Origin: Spirillospora albida
Lineage (GTDB): Bacteria > Actinomycetota > Actinomycetes > Streptosporangiales > Streptosporangiaceae
Direction of reading: 5' to 3'
Assembly: GCF_000718255.1 (NCBI RefSeq)
Contig: NZ_JOFJ01000015.1
Location: 1-64,000, forward strand
Length of the DNA: 64,000 bases
Below, piece after piece: positions 16,975 through 23,773 of this stretch (position 1 is its first letter; each line of letters opens with the position of its first letter). The notes below the pieces were generated by a model that saw nothing but the letters and a program-made list of their open reading frames with translations, searched no databases and was not told where the DNA came from. The position numbers were made by a program, and so were the translations under genes.

Positions 16975-17712
16975 ATGGCGGGACTCATCGGCATCATCGT
17001 CGGCGCCGCCGCCCTGCTGGTGCAGTTCGCCGCCATCCGCGCGTCCGGCCTGGAGTCGGCGGACGCGGCGGAGGCCGCGGTGCGGGCCTGCGCGGCGTCC
17101 GGCGTCCTGGCGTCCTGGATCGCGATCGACCGGGCGGACCGGCGCGCGGGCAGCCCGTCCTCCCGGACGCTCGTCGCCCTGCCGGTCACCGCGCTGCTCG
17201 TCGCGCTGGTCGCGGTCAAGGCCATGCCGAGGATCCTCGCCGAGACCGAGACGCCGATGTACGCGGGCGGTGTCGCGGCGGTGCTGGCCGGCGGCGCGGC
17301 CGGCGCGCTGGCGGCGTACGGCCGCGGGCACGCCGCGGCCGGCCTGACCGTCCTGCTGACCGCGGCGGGGGAGCAGGCGGCGTCCCTGGCCGCCGGACGG
17401 ACGGTGTGGCTCGCGCTGCCGATCGGGTTCGCGGTCGTCCTGGCCGGCATCCGGTTCGCCGGACGCGCGGCGCCGCTGCCGGTCGCGCTAGCCGCGGGCG
17501 CCCCCGTGCTGGTCGCCGCCCTGGTCGCGGCCGCCGGCAGCGGCGTCGCCGGGGAGGGGGAGCCGGTGCCGTGGCGGCTCGGCTGGCTGGCGGCCGGCTG
17601 CGCGCTCGCGGCCGTGCTCGCGCTGAGCCCGCCGGCGGCGCGGCGGATCGCGGCGGCGCGGGTGCGCCCGCCCGGCGGGGTGCGCGCCGCGCGTGGCGAC
17701 CTCGACGGGTGA
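16975..17712 (+). CDS. polytopic membrane protein, unknown
   Basis: A protein of 245 residues, almost all hydrophobic, with about seven to eight Ala/Val/Leu-rich helices and short Arg-rich turns. I found no known family. I took the ATG at 16975 rather than the frame opening at 16918 because the -10-like hexamer at 16926-16931 would put the transcript start near 16938. A GGGGTGA stretch lies before it. It sits in the motif-controlled region between the SpeE-like gene and a lipoprotein, so it may serve the pilus system. Confidence 0.55.
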   Translation: MAGLIGIIVGAAALLVQFAAIRASGLESADAAEAAVRACAASGVLASWIAIDRADRRAGSPSSRTLVALPVTALLVALVAVKAMPRILAETETPMYAGGVAAVLAGGAAGALAAYGRGHAAAGLTVLLTAAGEQAASLAAGRTVWLALPIGFAVVLAGIRFAGRAAPLPVALAAGAPVLVAALVAAAGSGVAGEGEPVPWRLGWLAAGCALAAVLALSPPAARRIAAARVRPPGGVRAARGDLDG

Positions 17713-17726
17713 CCGGATCAGGACGA

Positions 17727-17784
17727 TTGGGCCCAGAATGGGGTCTCCGGACTCACTCCTAGGGCCGACCGCGCCACCTACATT
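17727..17784 (+). promoter_or_regulatory. accessory-region promoter motif, copy 5 (lipoprotein gene)
   Basis: TTGGGCCC (17727-17734), then ATGGGGTCTCCGGACTC (17738-17754). After 24 bases comes TACATT (17779-17784). The GTG start at 17791 is six bases further, so the message is probably leaderless. Confidence 0.75.
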
Positions 17785-17790
17785 TCGAGC

Positions 17791-18357
17791 GTGCTCACGC
17801 GTCGCCTGCTGGTCGCCCTTCCCCTGCTCGTCGCACTCGCCGCCTGTGGCGCGGTCGCGGAGGACTCGCCGGCCGCCGGGCTGGAGCGCTACCACGGCGA
17901 CCGCTTCGTGATCGACTACCCGTCCGGGTGGGCGGTCCGGGAGGGCGAGTCGGGCAACCGGCCCTCCGTCCAGTTCAACGGCCCGGCACGGGAGGACGGG
18001 ACGCGCGCCGCCGAGGTGCAGGTCGTCGACTGGGGCGTCTGGCGGAACACGCTGCTGGACAAGGTCGTGCAGTTCCGCGGCGCCGCCCCGCGCTCCGGTT
18101 ACACGATCGAGAAGGACGAACCGGTCATGGTGTCCGGTGCCGAGTCCGCGCACCGCTTCCACCTGACGAACCGGATCACAACGGTGACCGGCGCGAAGGT
18201 GCGGATGCGCGTCACCGAGACGTTCGTGCTGACGAAGAAGCGGAGACTGCTGCACGTCATCGTCCGGTCCCCGAAGGACGGCGCCGAGCGGCGGCGGCTC
18301 GACACGGTCCTCGGGTCCCTCGTCGTCCAGGAGAAGGACGGCTGGTTCGACCGCTGA
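17791..18357 (+). CDS. small lipoprotein, paralog A
   Basis: A protein of 188 residues with a signal sequence and lipobox (LAACG), then a mature domain with the pattern FVIDYPSGWAV near its start. The same layout (short aromatic strand, P-x-GW, alternating strands, C-terminal helix before a final strand) recurs in the lipoproteins at 22287 and 25354. The fold may be of the Mog1p/PsbP/LpqN kind (inference from the P-GW motif). It has its own copy of the shared promoter motif. Confidence 0.65.
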   Translation: MLTRRLLVALPLLVALAACGAVAEDSPAAGLERYHGDRFVIDYPSGWAVREGESGNRPSVQFNGPAREDGTRAAEVQVVDWGVWRNTLLDKVVQFRGAAPRSGYTIEKDEPVMVSGAESAHRFHLTNRITTVTGAKVRMRVTETFVLTKKRRLLHVIVRSPKDGAERRRLDTVLGSLVVQEKDGWFDR

Positions 18358-18371
18358 CCGTCACCGCACGA

Positions 18372-18416
18372 TTGGGCCCTGGGACCCTGTGCCATCGGCA
18401 CCACCTTGCCTAAGTT
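18372..18416 (+). promoter_or_regulatory. accessory-region promoter motif, copy 6 (peptidase-like gene)
   Basis: TTGGGCCCTGGGACCC (18372-18387) is the palindrome with no separate upstream half-site. Then come 23 bases and TAAGTT (18411-18416). The coding start is placed at 18446. Confidence 0.7.
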
Positions 18417-18445
18417 TGGGGTGATCATTCAGATCCGCGTCTCCG

Positions 18446-19627
18446 GTGGTGACTTGGGTGGGGTTCGGGCGTTATCGCCGGCACCGTGGCGATGAGGGGT
18501 CCACGCAGCTCGTCATGCTCATGGCCTGCGTGTGCACGGTCGCGCTCACGGTCATGCTCGTTCCGCTGGCCCAGGCCAACGACATGCGAACCCGGTCGCA
18601 GACCGGTGCCGACGCCGCCGCGATCGGAGCCGTCGTCCCGCTGCGGGACGCCGCCATCCGCGTCGCGATGATGGGCGAGCTGCCGGGTGACGTGGGCCTC
18701 TGGGCCGTCGCCCCCAACATCAAGGCGCCCCTGGGCGAGCTCCCCTACCAGCAGTCCGCGGAGGAGTACGCGCGCCGCAACAACACCGTCGTCACGGACC
18801 GGGTCGAGCCGTCCGGCGCCAAGGGCTACACGATGAAGGTGAAGGTGCGCAGCAGGGACTGCCGCCTCAAGAGCGAGGACGAGCTGACCGCCAAGGACCG
18901 GCAGGACCTCGCCCAGCGCAAGAACCTCTGCACCGACGCCGAGGGAAAGGTCGGCATCGCCAAGAGCTACGGCACCGCCACCGCGATCGCCGAGCTGCAG
19001 CTGCCGCCGTGCCGCGGGGTCAGCTACACCGTTCCGGGCACCCACGGCATGGTGACCTACAGCGAGCTGTGGTGCGCCGGCACGAGGATCTGGACGTCCG
19101 GCGGCTACCGGCACCCCCGCGAGGCGCTGCTGCGCATGTTCAAGATCCGTCTCGTCGCCAAGCCGGACGAGGAGTACAAGGGCCGGCCCGTCTTCCCCGG
19201 CGGCGAGGGCTTCAGCCCGATGCTGCCGGACGCCAGCATGTGCAGCGAGGGCGGCCCGCAGGGCGCCGAGAACATCACCCCCCGGATGCGCTGCGTCCGC
19301 GACCTGATCAAGCAGAAGTTCGGGGTGCCGAGGGGCATCGGCTGCTGGCGGGCGGACGGCGGCATCACCGGCGGCGGTGAGCACCCGCTCGGCCGCGCCT
19401 GTGACTTCATGATCAGTGCCGGAGCCCCGTCGGCCTCGGAGGCGGAGCTCGGCTTCGCCATCTCCAACTGGGCGCACGCCAACGCCACCAAACTCGGGAT
19501 CTACTACATCATCTACCGCCAGCACATCTACAACCCCGCGCGGCACGCGGAGGGCTGGCGGCCGATGGAGGATCGCGGCAGCCTCACCCAGAACCATTTC
19601 GACCACGTGCACATCTCGGTTCTGTAA
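18446..19627 (+). CDS. TadE/TadG-like N-terminus with a VanY/VldE-like peptidase domain
   Basis: A protein of 393 residues. A basic leader is followed by RGDEGSTQL and a hydrophobic helix, then SQTGADAAAIGAV, the pattern of TadE/TadG-type pilus proteins. The C-terminal 110 residues contain GGEHPLGRACDFMI and HFDHVHIS, the zinc ligand pattern of M15/VanY-like peptidases as seen in VldE/ARB_07466-type domains. It may trim peptidoglycan for pilus passage or act outside the cell. Six or more cysteines in the middle suggest disulfides. The GTG at 18446 is chosen because no other in-frame start has better support; the site is weak. Confidence 0.7.
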   Translation: MVTWVGFGRYRRHRGDEGSTQLVMLMACVCTVALTVMLVPLAQANDMRTRSQTGADAAAIGAVVPLRDAAIRVAMMGELPGDVGLWAVAPNIKAPLGELPYQQSAEEYARRNNTVVTDRVEPSGAKGYTMKVKVRSRDCRLKSEDELTAKDRQDLAQRKNLCTDAEGKVGIAKSYGTATAIAELQLPPCRGVSYTVPGTHGMVTYSELWCAGTRIWTSGGYRHPREALLRMFKIRLVAKPDEEYKGRPVFPGGEGFSPMLPDASMCSEGGPQGAENITPRMRCVRDLIKQKFGVPRGIGCWRADGGITGGGEHPLGRACDFMISAGAPSASEAELGFAISNWAHANATKLGIYYIIYRQHIYNPARHAEGWRPMEDRGSLTQNHFDHVHISVL

Positions 19628-19629
19628 AC

Positions 19630-19647
19630 CCCGGCGAGGCCGCCGGG
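19630..19647. terminator. hairpin after the peptidase-like gene
   Basis: CCCGGCG (19630-19636), loop AGGC, CGCCGGG (19641-19647), directly after the stop at 19627. GC-rich with no T-run. It lies just before promoter copy 7. Confidence 0.5.
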
Positions 19648-19673
19648 ACCCCGTGCCCCCGGCATTTCCCATG

Positions 19674-19730
19674 TTGGGCCCACGGATGGGCCCCTGGGCT
19701 CAATCGCTCGATCGTTCAGCGCCATAGCTT
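19674..19730 (+). promoter_or_regulatory. accessory-region promoter motif, copy 7 (cassette 1)
   Basis: TTGGGCCC (19674-19681), then ATGGGCCCCTGGGCTC (19686-19701). After 23 bases comes TAGCTT (19725-19730). It drives the first five-gene cassette. Confidence 0.7.
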
Positions 19731-19779
19731 CGCCCTGTGCCGATAAGTGGACGGGAAGCGAACGGCGGGTAGCCGAAAA

Positions 19780-21480
19780 ATGAACGGCGAGAAAAGTCTG
19801 CGCGATCGCGGCGAAGGCCCGGTCGGTTATCTCGCCGCGATCCTGCTCCTCGCCGCCGTCCTCGCGGCCGTCGCCGTCTCCGGGGTGGCCGCGGCCGTCA
19901 CCACGGGCACCGAGAACGCCATCTGCAGGGTTCTCGCGGTGGGCGGCCTCAGCGACTGCGACGACGGAGGAGGCCGGCCGATCCCGCCGGGGACCAGCCC
20001 GAGCCCCTCCGGTACCGGGCCGAGCCCGTCGGGGAGCCCTTCGCCGAGTCCGAGCGGCACGACGCAGCCGAGCCCATCGGCGCAGCCCAGCCCCACCCCG
20101 TCGAGCCCGTCGCCGCGGCCGTCGGGAACGCCGACGCCGACACCGACGCCTTCGCAGACGCCGCCCGTCCGTCCGGTCAACCGGCCCGATCCGGTCTGCT
20201 CCGGTGACGCCGACACCGGGTACCGGGACGTGACGGTCATCGTGCCGGCGCGGTTCGTCAACGTCCGGGGGAGTGTCCGCGCGTTCTACTCGATCACCAA
20301 GATCATCGACAAGGACGGCAAGGTCCGCTGGCTCGTGAACGTCGGCGCCTTCGGGGAACTCGGTGTGGCGGCGCCAGAGATCCCCTTCCTGAAGGGCGTG
20401 TGGATCGGCGGCAACGGCACCGGCACCCAGACCTATTCGTTCGACAACGAGCAGGACGCGCGGGAGTTCCCCCGCAAGTACGCCGAGGCGCGCGCCAAAC
20501 AGGCCCTCCAGCTCAACCCCGCCATCGCTCCGCTGCTCAACGTGCCGTTCCTCGGGGACAAGCTCCGGGACTGGCTCGGTGACACGTCGCTCCCGAAGGC
20601 GGACAAGACCGGGATCGAGGTGGGGCCGGCCGGCGGCGGGACGCCGAACATCAAACTCCCGGGCGAGATCGTGGACGCCTCGGCCCCGACGCGGTTCTGG
20701 TCGCTGGCGGGGGTCGCGCGGGACAAGGACGGCAACTGGATCCTCAACCTCCGGGACCGGGCGCTGACCGACCCGACCGTCATGGTGGACCTCAGCAAGC
20801 TTCCGAAACAGGTGCTGCAGCGGGGCACCGATGCCGTCCTGACGTATCTGGAGCAACAGGGGAAGAGCAAGTTCGGGTCGGAGTTCAAGGTGCCGGACAA
20901 GTTGCGAGACCAGATCGCCGCCGCCGTGAAGAGAGGGGTCAAGGCGGGGATGACCGTCGAGTTCATCGGTCAGAACGATCTGCAGTACACGCTGGACAAG
21001 CACGGGAATCCAGTGCGCTTGAACCGCTCCGTGACGTTCTCCTGGACGGCCCGGCTGCGGGGAAACGTCTCTCCTCTCGACAACGTCCCCATCACGGGTC
21101 AGGTGCCGCTGCCGGCGTTCAGCGGCGGCCGGACCACCACCAACTACGCGCTCGACCTGCGCGACCCGCAGGACCGGCGCGAGGCGACCCTGCTGTTCGC
21201 CCAGGGCGCCCTCACCTGGAAGGCGGGGATCGGATCCTTCCACAACCACCTGACGCCACAGGGGCGGAAACTCGACGAGCTCTTCCGGCGGCGTGGCACG
21301 GTGACAGAGCTGACGTACGACGAGTCCGCGGCGGGCCTCAGCGGTTCCATCGAGGCGCAGGGGCGACGGAAGGAGGGAGCGTTGCGCTTGGAGGGAGAGA
21401 ACGGTCACTCCGTGCTGACCGGCGCGAAGATATGGCGAGATGGACAAGGATGGGTGCCGTGGACCGAATGCCATCGCTGA
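19780..21480 (+). CDS. large pilin-like fusion protein, cassette 1
   Basis: A protein of 566 residues. The leader and DRGEGPVGY plus hydrophobic helix match the Flp-like pilin. Next come a Cys pair (ICRVLAVGGLSDC), a Pro/Ser/Thr linker (about 60-145) and a domain of about 410 residues rich in beta strands, ending GQGWVPWTEC. It is homologous over its length to the protein at 23774 (shared FGELGVAAPE, TDAVLTYLEQQ, GNPVRL). I know no family for the large domain. ATG 19780 gives a leader like its paralogs; GTG 19747 would add 11 residues. It is probably exported by the Tad machine and cell-surface attached. Confidence 0.7.
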   Translation: MNGEKSLRDRGEGPVGYLAAILLLAAVLAAVAVSGVAAAVTTGTENAICRVLAVGGLSDCDDGGGRPIPPGTSPSPSGTGPSPSGSPSPSPSGTTQPSPSAQPSPTPSSPSPRPSGTPTPTPTPSQTPPVRPVNRPDPVCSGDADTGYRDVTVIVPARFVNVRGSVRAFYSITKIIDKDGKVRWLVNVGAFGELGVAAPEIPFLKGVWIGGNGTGTQTYSFDNEQDAREFPRKYAEARAKQALQLNPAIAPLLNVPFLGDKLRDWLGDTSLPKADKTGIEVGPAGGGTPNIKLPGEIVDASAPTRFWSLAGVARDKDGNWILNLRDRALTDPTVMVDLSKLPKQVLQRGTDAVLTYLEQQGKSKFGSEFKVPDKLRDQIAAAVKRGVKAGMTVEFIGQNDLQYTLDKHGNPVRLNRSVTFSWTARLRGNVSPLDNVPITGQVPLPAFSGGRTTTNYALDLRDPQDRREATLLFAQGALTWKAGIGSFHNHLTPQGRKLDELFRRRGTVTELTYDESAAGLSGSIEAQGRRKEGALRLEGENGHSVLTGAKIWRDGQGWVPWTECHR

Positions 21481-21493
21481 CCGGGGCGGCGCG

Positions 21494-21889
21494 ATGAAGC
21501 CGGGACTGCGCGCGGTCGCCGAGGGCGCGCTGACGATGGTGGGCACGCTCCTGCTGCTCATGCTCGGCGTCGTGATGGCCGGGCTGCTGCCCGCGGACAC
21601 CGTCCTCAGCGAGGGGTTCTTCTGGACCGCGACGATGGTGGGCGCGCTCGTCCTGATGCTGGGCGGGGCGGCCGCCGCCGGGCTGGCGGTCCGGCGGCTG
21701 GACGCGTCCGGGCCGGTCCGGTACGGCGTGCCGCTCATCGGGCCGGCCGCGGTGGTCGCGCTCGTCGCCGTCCCGGCCTGGGCCGGCGGTGAGCACGCCG
21801 CCGGGCTGCTGTATCTCGGGTCGACGCTGCTCGGGGCCCTCGCCGGAATCCCGCTCGCCCCGCGGATCGCCGCCGCGCGGGGACGGTGA
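21494..21889 (+). CDS. four-helix membrane protein, cassette 1
   Basis: A protein of 131 residues with four hydrophobic helices (about 8-30, 41-60, 70-92, 98-118) and a basic tail. It resembles the 143-residue protein at 26443 in length and in helix spacing, including the VRRLDASG / TRRLAATG turn between helices 2 and 3. No function is known. It follows the pilin-like protein by 13 bases and overlaps the next gene by GTGA. Confidence 0.6.
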   Translation: MKPGLRAVAEGALTMVGTLLLLMLGVVMAGLLPADTVLSEGFFWTATMVGALVLMLGGAAAAGLAVRRLDASGPVRYGVPLIGPAAVVALVAVPAWAGGEHAAGLLYLGSTLLGALAGIPLAPRIAAARGR

Positions 21890-22290
21890 CGGGCATGGCG
21901 ATCGTCGTGGCGTCCGCCGTCACCCTGGCGGCCGTGGCGTTCCTCGTCGCCGCTCCGGTGTTCCTGGTCCGGCGGCTCGCGTTCCTGAGCCGCGCCGAGC
22001 GGGCGCTGGGCCATGTGCTGGACAGGGACGTCCAGCACGACGGGACCGGCGCGTCCACGGCCCGGCTCACGATCGGCTACCGGGTGACGGACGGCCGGGA
22101 GTTCACCCTCGAGCAGAAGGTGGATCGCGACCGCGGGGTCGGCGAGCCCGTCGAGGTGCTGTACGACCCTGTCGATCCCGAACGCGCGTACGTGCGGTTC
22201 GGTGTCGGATACGTGGCGGGGATGACCGCGGTCATGGTGGTGATGGGGCTCGGAATCGCCTACTTTGCTGTGGTTGTGATGTGGCGATGA
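21886..22290 (+). CDS. DUF3592-like membrane protein, cassette 1
   Basis: A protein of 134 residues: N-terminal helix, a small beta domain (TIGYRVTDGREFTLEQKV..VEVLYDPVDPERAYVRF) and a C-terminal helix. This is the DUF3592 plan, and VLYDP with following basic residues is its signature. A GTG overlapping the previous stop was taken as the start; ATG 21895 is possible. Paralogs are at 25881 and 29353. The role is unknown; it is consistently found beside the lipoprotein and four-helix genes here. Confidence 0.7.
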   Translation: MTGMAIVVASAVTLAAVAFLVAAPVFLVRRLAFLSRAERALGHVLDRDVQHDGTGASTARLTIGYRVTDGREFTLEQKVDRDRGVGEPVEVLYDPVDPERAYVRFGVGYVAGMTAVMVVMGLGIAYFAVVVMWR

Positions 22291-22874
22291 CGAGAGTGCG
22301 GGATGCGGTGGCCAGGGCGGCGGTCTTGGCGTGCGCGATCCTGATCGCGACCGGCTGTTCCGGGGACGGGGAGGCGGGAGGCGCCGGTGCGGCCCCGCCG
22401 ACCCCGCCGCCGGGCTTCACCGTCTACAAGGGGGACGTGTACGCGTTCGCCCACCCGTCCGCCTGGGTCTTCCAGACCAGCACCGATGAACGCGGCTGGC
22501 CGATCGTCGAGGGCCATGATGCGGCGGCCGGGAACGACGGCAGCGGAGGCCAGGTCATCGTGTCCCGCGTCGACCGGTACGACGGCACGATGAACGACAT
22601 GATGGTGCAGGCCAGGACGGTCACCCAGGTCAACGGGAGGCGTCTTGTCAGTGAGACGGCGGTGAAGGTGCCGGGAGCGCGCGAGGCGCGCCGCGTCGAG
22701 ACCGAGTACGACGCCCGCTTCCAGGGCGGCCTCACCGTCCGGATCCGCAGCGTCGACATCTACGCCCTGACACCGGGCCGGACGATGCTCGATCTGACGG
22801 TGCGCGGAGCGCAGGCCAAGTTCGACGCGGCCGGGCTGGGCGCGGTGGTGACCAGCCTCACCGTCCAGCGCTGA
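22287..22874 (+). CDS. small lipoprotein, paralog B (cassette 1)
   Basis: A protein of 195 residues with a signal peptide and lipobox (IATGCSG), a Pro-rich spacer, then VYAFAHPSAWVF, matching FAHPAGW in the paralog at 25354. It starts at an ATG overlapping the DUF3592-like stop (ATGA). It is probably a lipid-anchored surface protein. A 150-base gap separates it from the prepilin peptidase gene. Confidence 0.65.
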   Translation: MTRVRDAVARAAVLACAILIATGCSGDGEAGGAGAAPPTPPPGFTVYKGDVYAFAHPSAWVFQTSTDERGWPIVEGHDAAAGNDGSGGQVIVSRVDRYDGTMNDMMVQARTVTQVNGRRLVSETAVKVPGAREARRVETEYDARFQGGLTVRIRSVDIYALTPGRTMLDLTVRGAQAKFDAAGLGAVVTSLTVQR

Positions 22875-23025
22875 ACCGTCCGCGCTGAACGGGCCGCGCG
22901 GCCGCCGCGCGGGCTCGTCCGCACCATCGTGACCTTGTTGCCGCGACGCGCTGCTCGATAGCATTTCGGGCGATATCCGCGACCTGTGAGGCGAGGCCAG
23001 GGATGGTACGGCGGGACGAGTCGGC

Positions 23026-23631
23026 GTGACCGGGCCCGCGATCGAGGAGCCGTCCCGTCCGGTCTGGTCATGGCGCGCCGACTGGACCGAGCCGCTCAGG
23101 CGCGACCGCGTGCCGGTGGCCGTCGCGGCGGTCCTCGGCGTCGCGCTCCTCGCGTGGCGGCTGGGGCCCCGCCCCGACCTGCCCGCCTTCGCGTATCTGA
23201 TGGTCGCCGGCGTCGCCCTCACGGCCGTGGACGTCCGGTTGCGCCGGCTGCCCGATCCGCTGACGCTCCCGTCCTACGTCGCGGGGCTCGTCCTCCTCGG
23301 AGCGGCGGTGCCGTTCACCGACGGCGGCGGCGGCCGCCTCACCGCGGCGCTCACGGGGCTCGCGGCGCTGTGGGCGCTGTTCGCGGTGCAGTGGTTCATC
23401 GTGCCGTCCGCGATGGGCTTCGGGGACGTGAAGCTGTCCGGCGTCCTCGGCCTCTACCTCGGCTGGCTCGGGCCGGACGCGTGGGTGCTGGGCGTCCTCG
23501 CCATGTTCCTGCTCGGCGGCCTGTACTCGGCCGCGCTGCTCGTCGTCCGGCGCGCGCGGTTCAGATCGACCATACCCTTCGGGCCCTTCATGCTCGCGGG
23601 CACCCTGACCGGGGTCCTGCTGTACGCCTGA
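23026..23631 (+). CDS. A24-family prepilin peptidase, cassette 1
   Basis: A protein of 201 residues with about six helices and both aspartates of A24 prepilin peptidases: VDVRLRRLPDPLTLP and GFGDVKLSG. No N-terminal methylase domain is present, as in TadV/CpaA. It should cleave the leaders of the Flp-like and TadE-like proteins at the Gly. It starts at a GTG with only a weak upstream site. None is seen in the main tad operon, so this enzyme and its paralog at 26918 probably serve the system. Confidence 0.85.
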   Translation: MTGPAIEEPSRPVWSWRADWTEPLRRDRVPVAVAAVLGVALLAWRLGPRPDLPAFAYLMVAGVALTAVDVRLRRLPDPLTLPSYVAGLVLLGAAVPFTDGGGGRLTAALTGLAALWALFAVQWFIVPSAMGFGDVKLSGVLGLYLGWLGPDAWVLGVLAMFLLGGLYSAALLVVRRARFRSTIPFGPFMLAGTLTGVLLYA

Positions 23632-23710
23632 GCCCTCACACAACGCTCAGGTGAATGGCTGGCGAATTGGCCGTGAATGAGTTTCGAATAATTGTTCCGG
23701 TTCCGCGAAA

Positions 23711-23767
23711 TTGGGTCTTCCGATAGGCCCACGGACTCATGGTGGATTAGTGTTTTCCTGACAACGT
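23711..23767 (+). promoter_or_regulatory. accessory-region promoter motif, copy 8 (cassette 2)
   Basis: TTGGGTCT (23711-23718), then ATAGGCCCACGGACTC (23723-23738). After 23 bases comes CAACGT (23762-23767), a poor hexamer. The GTG at 23774 is six bases further. This is the weakest copy at the -10. Confidence 0.6.
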
Positions 23768-23773
23768 CCACCT

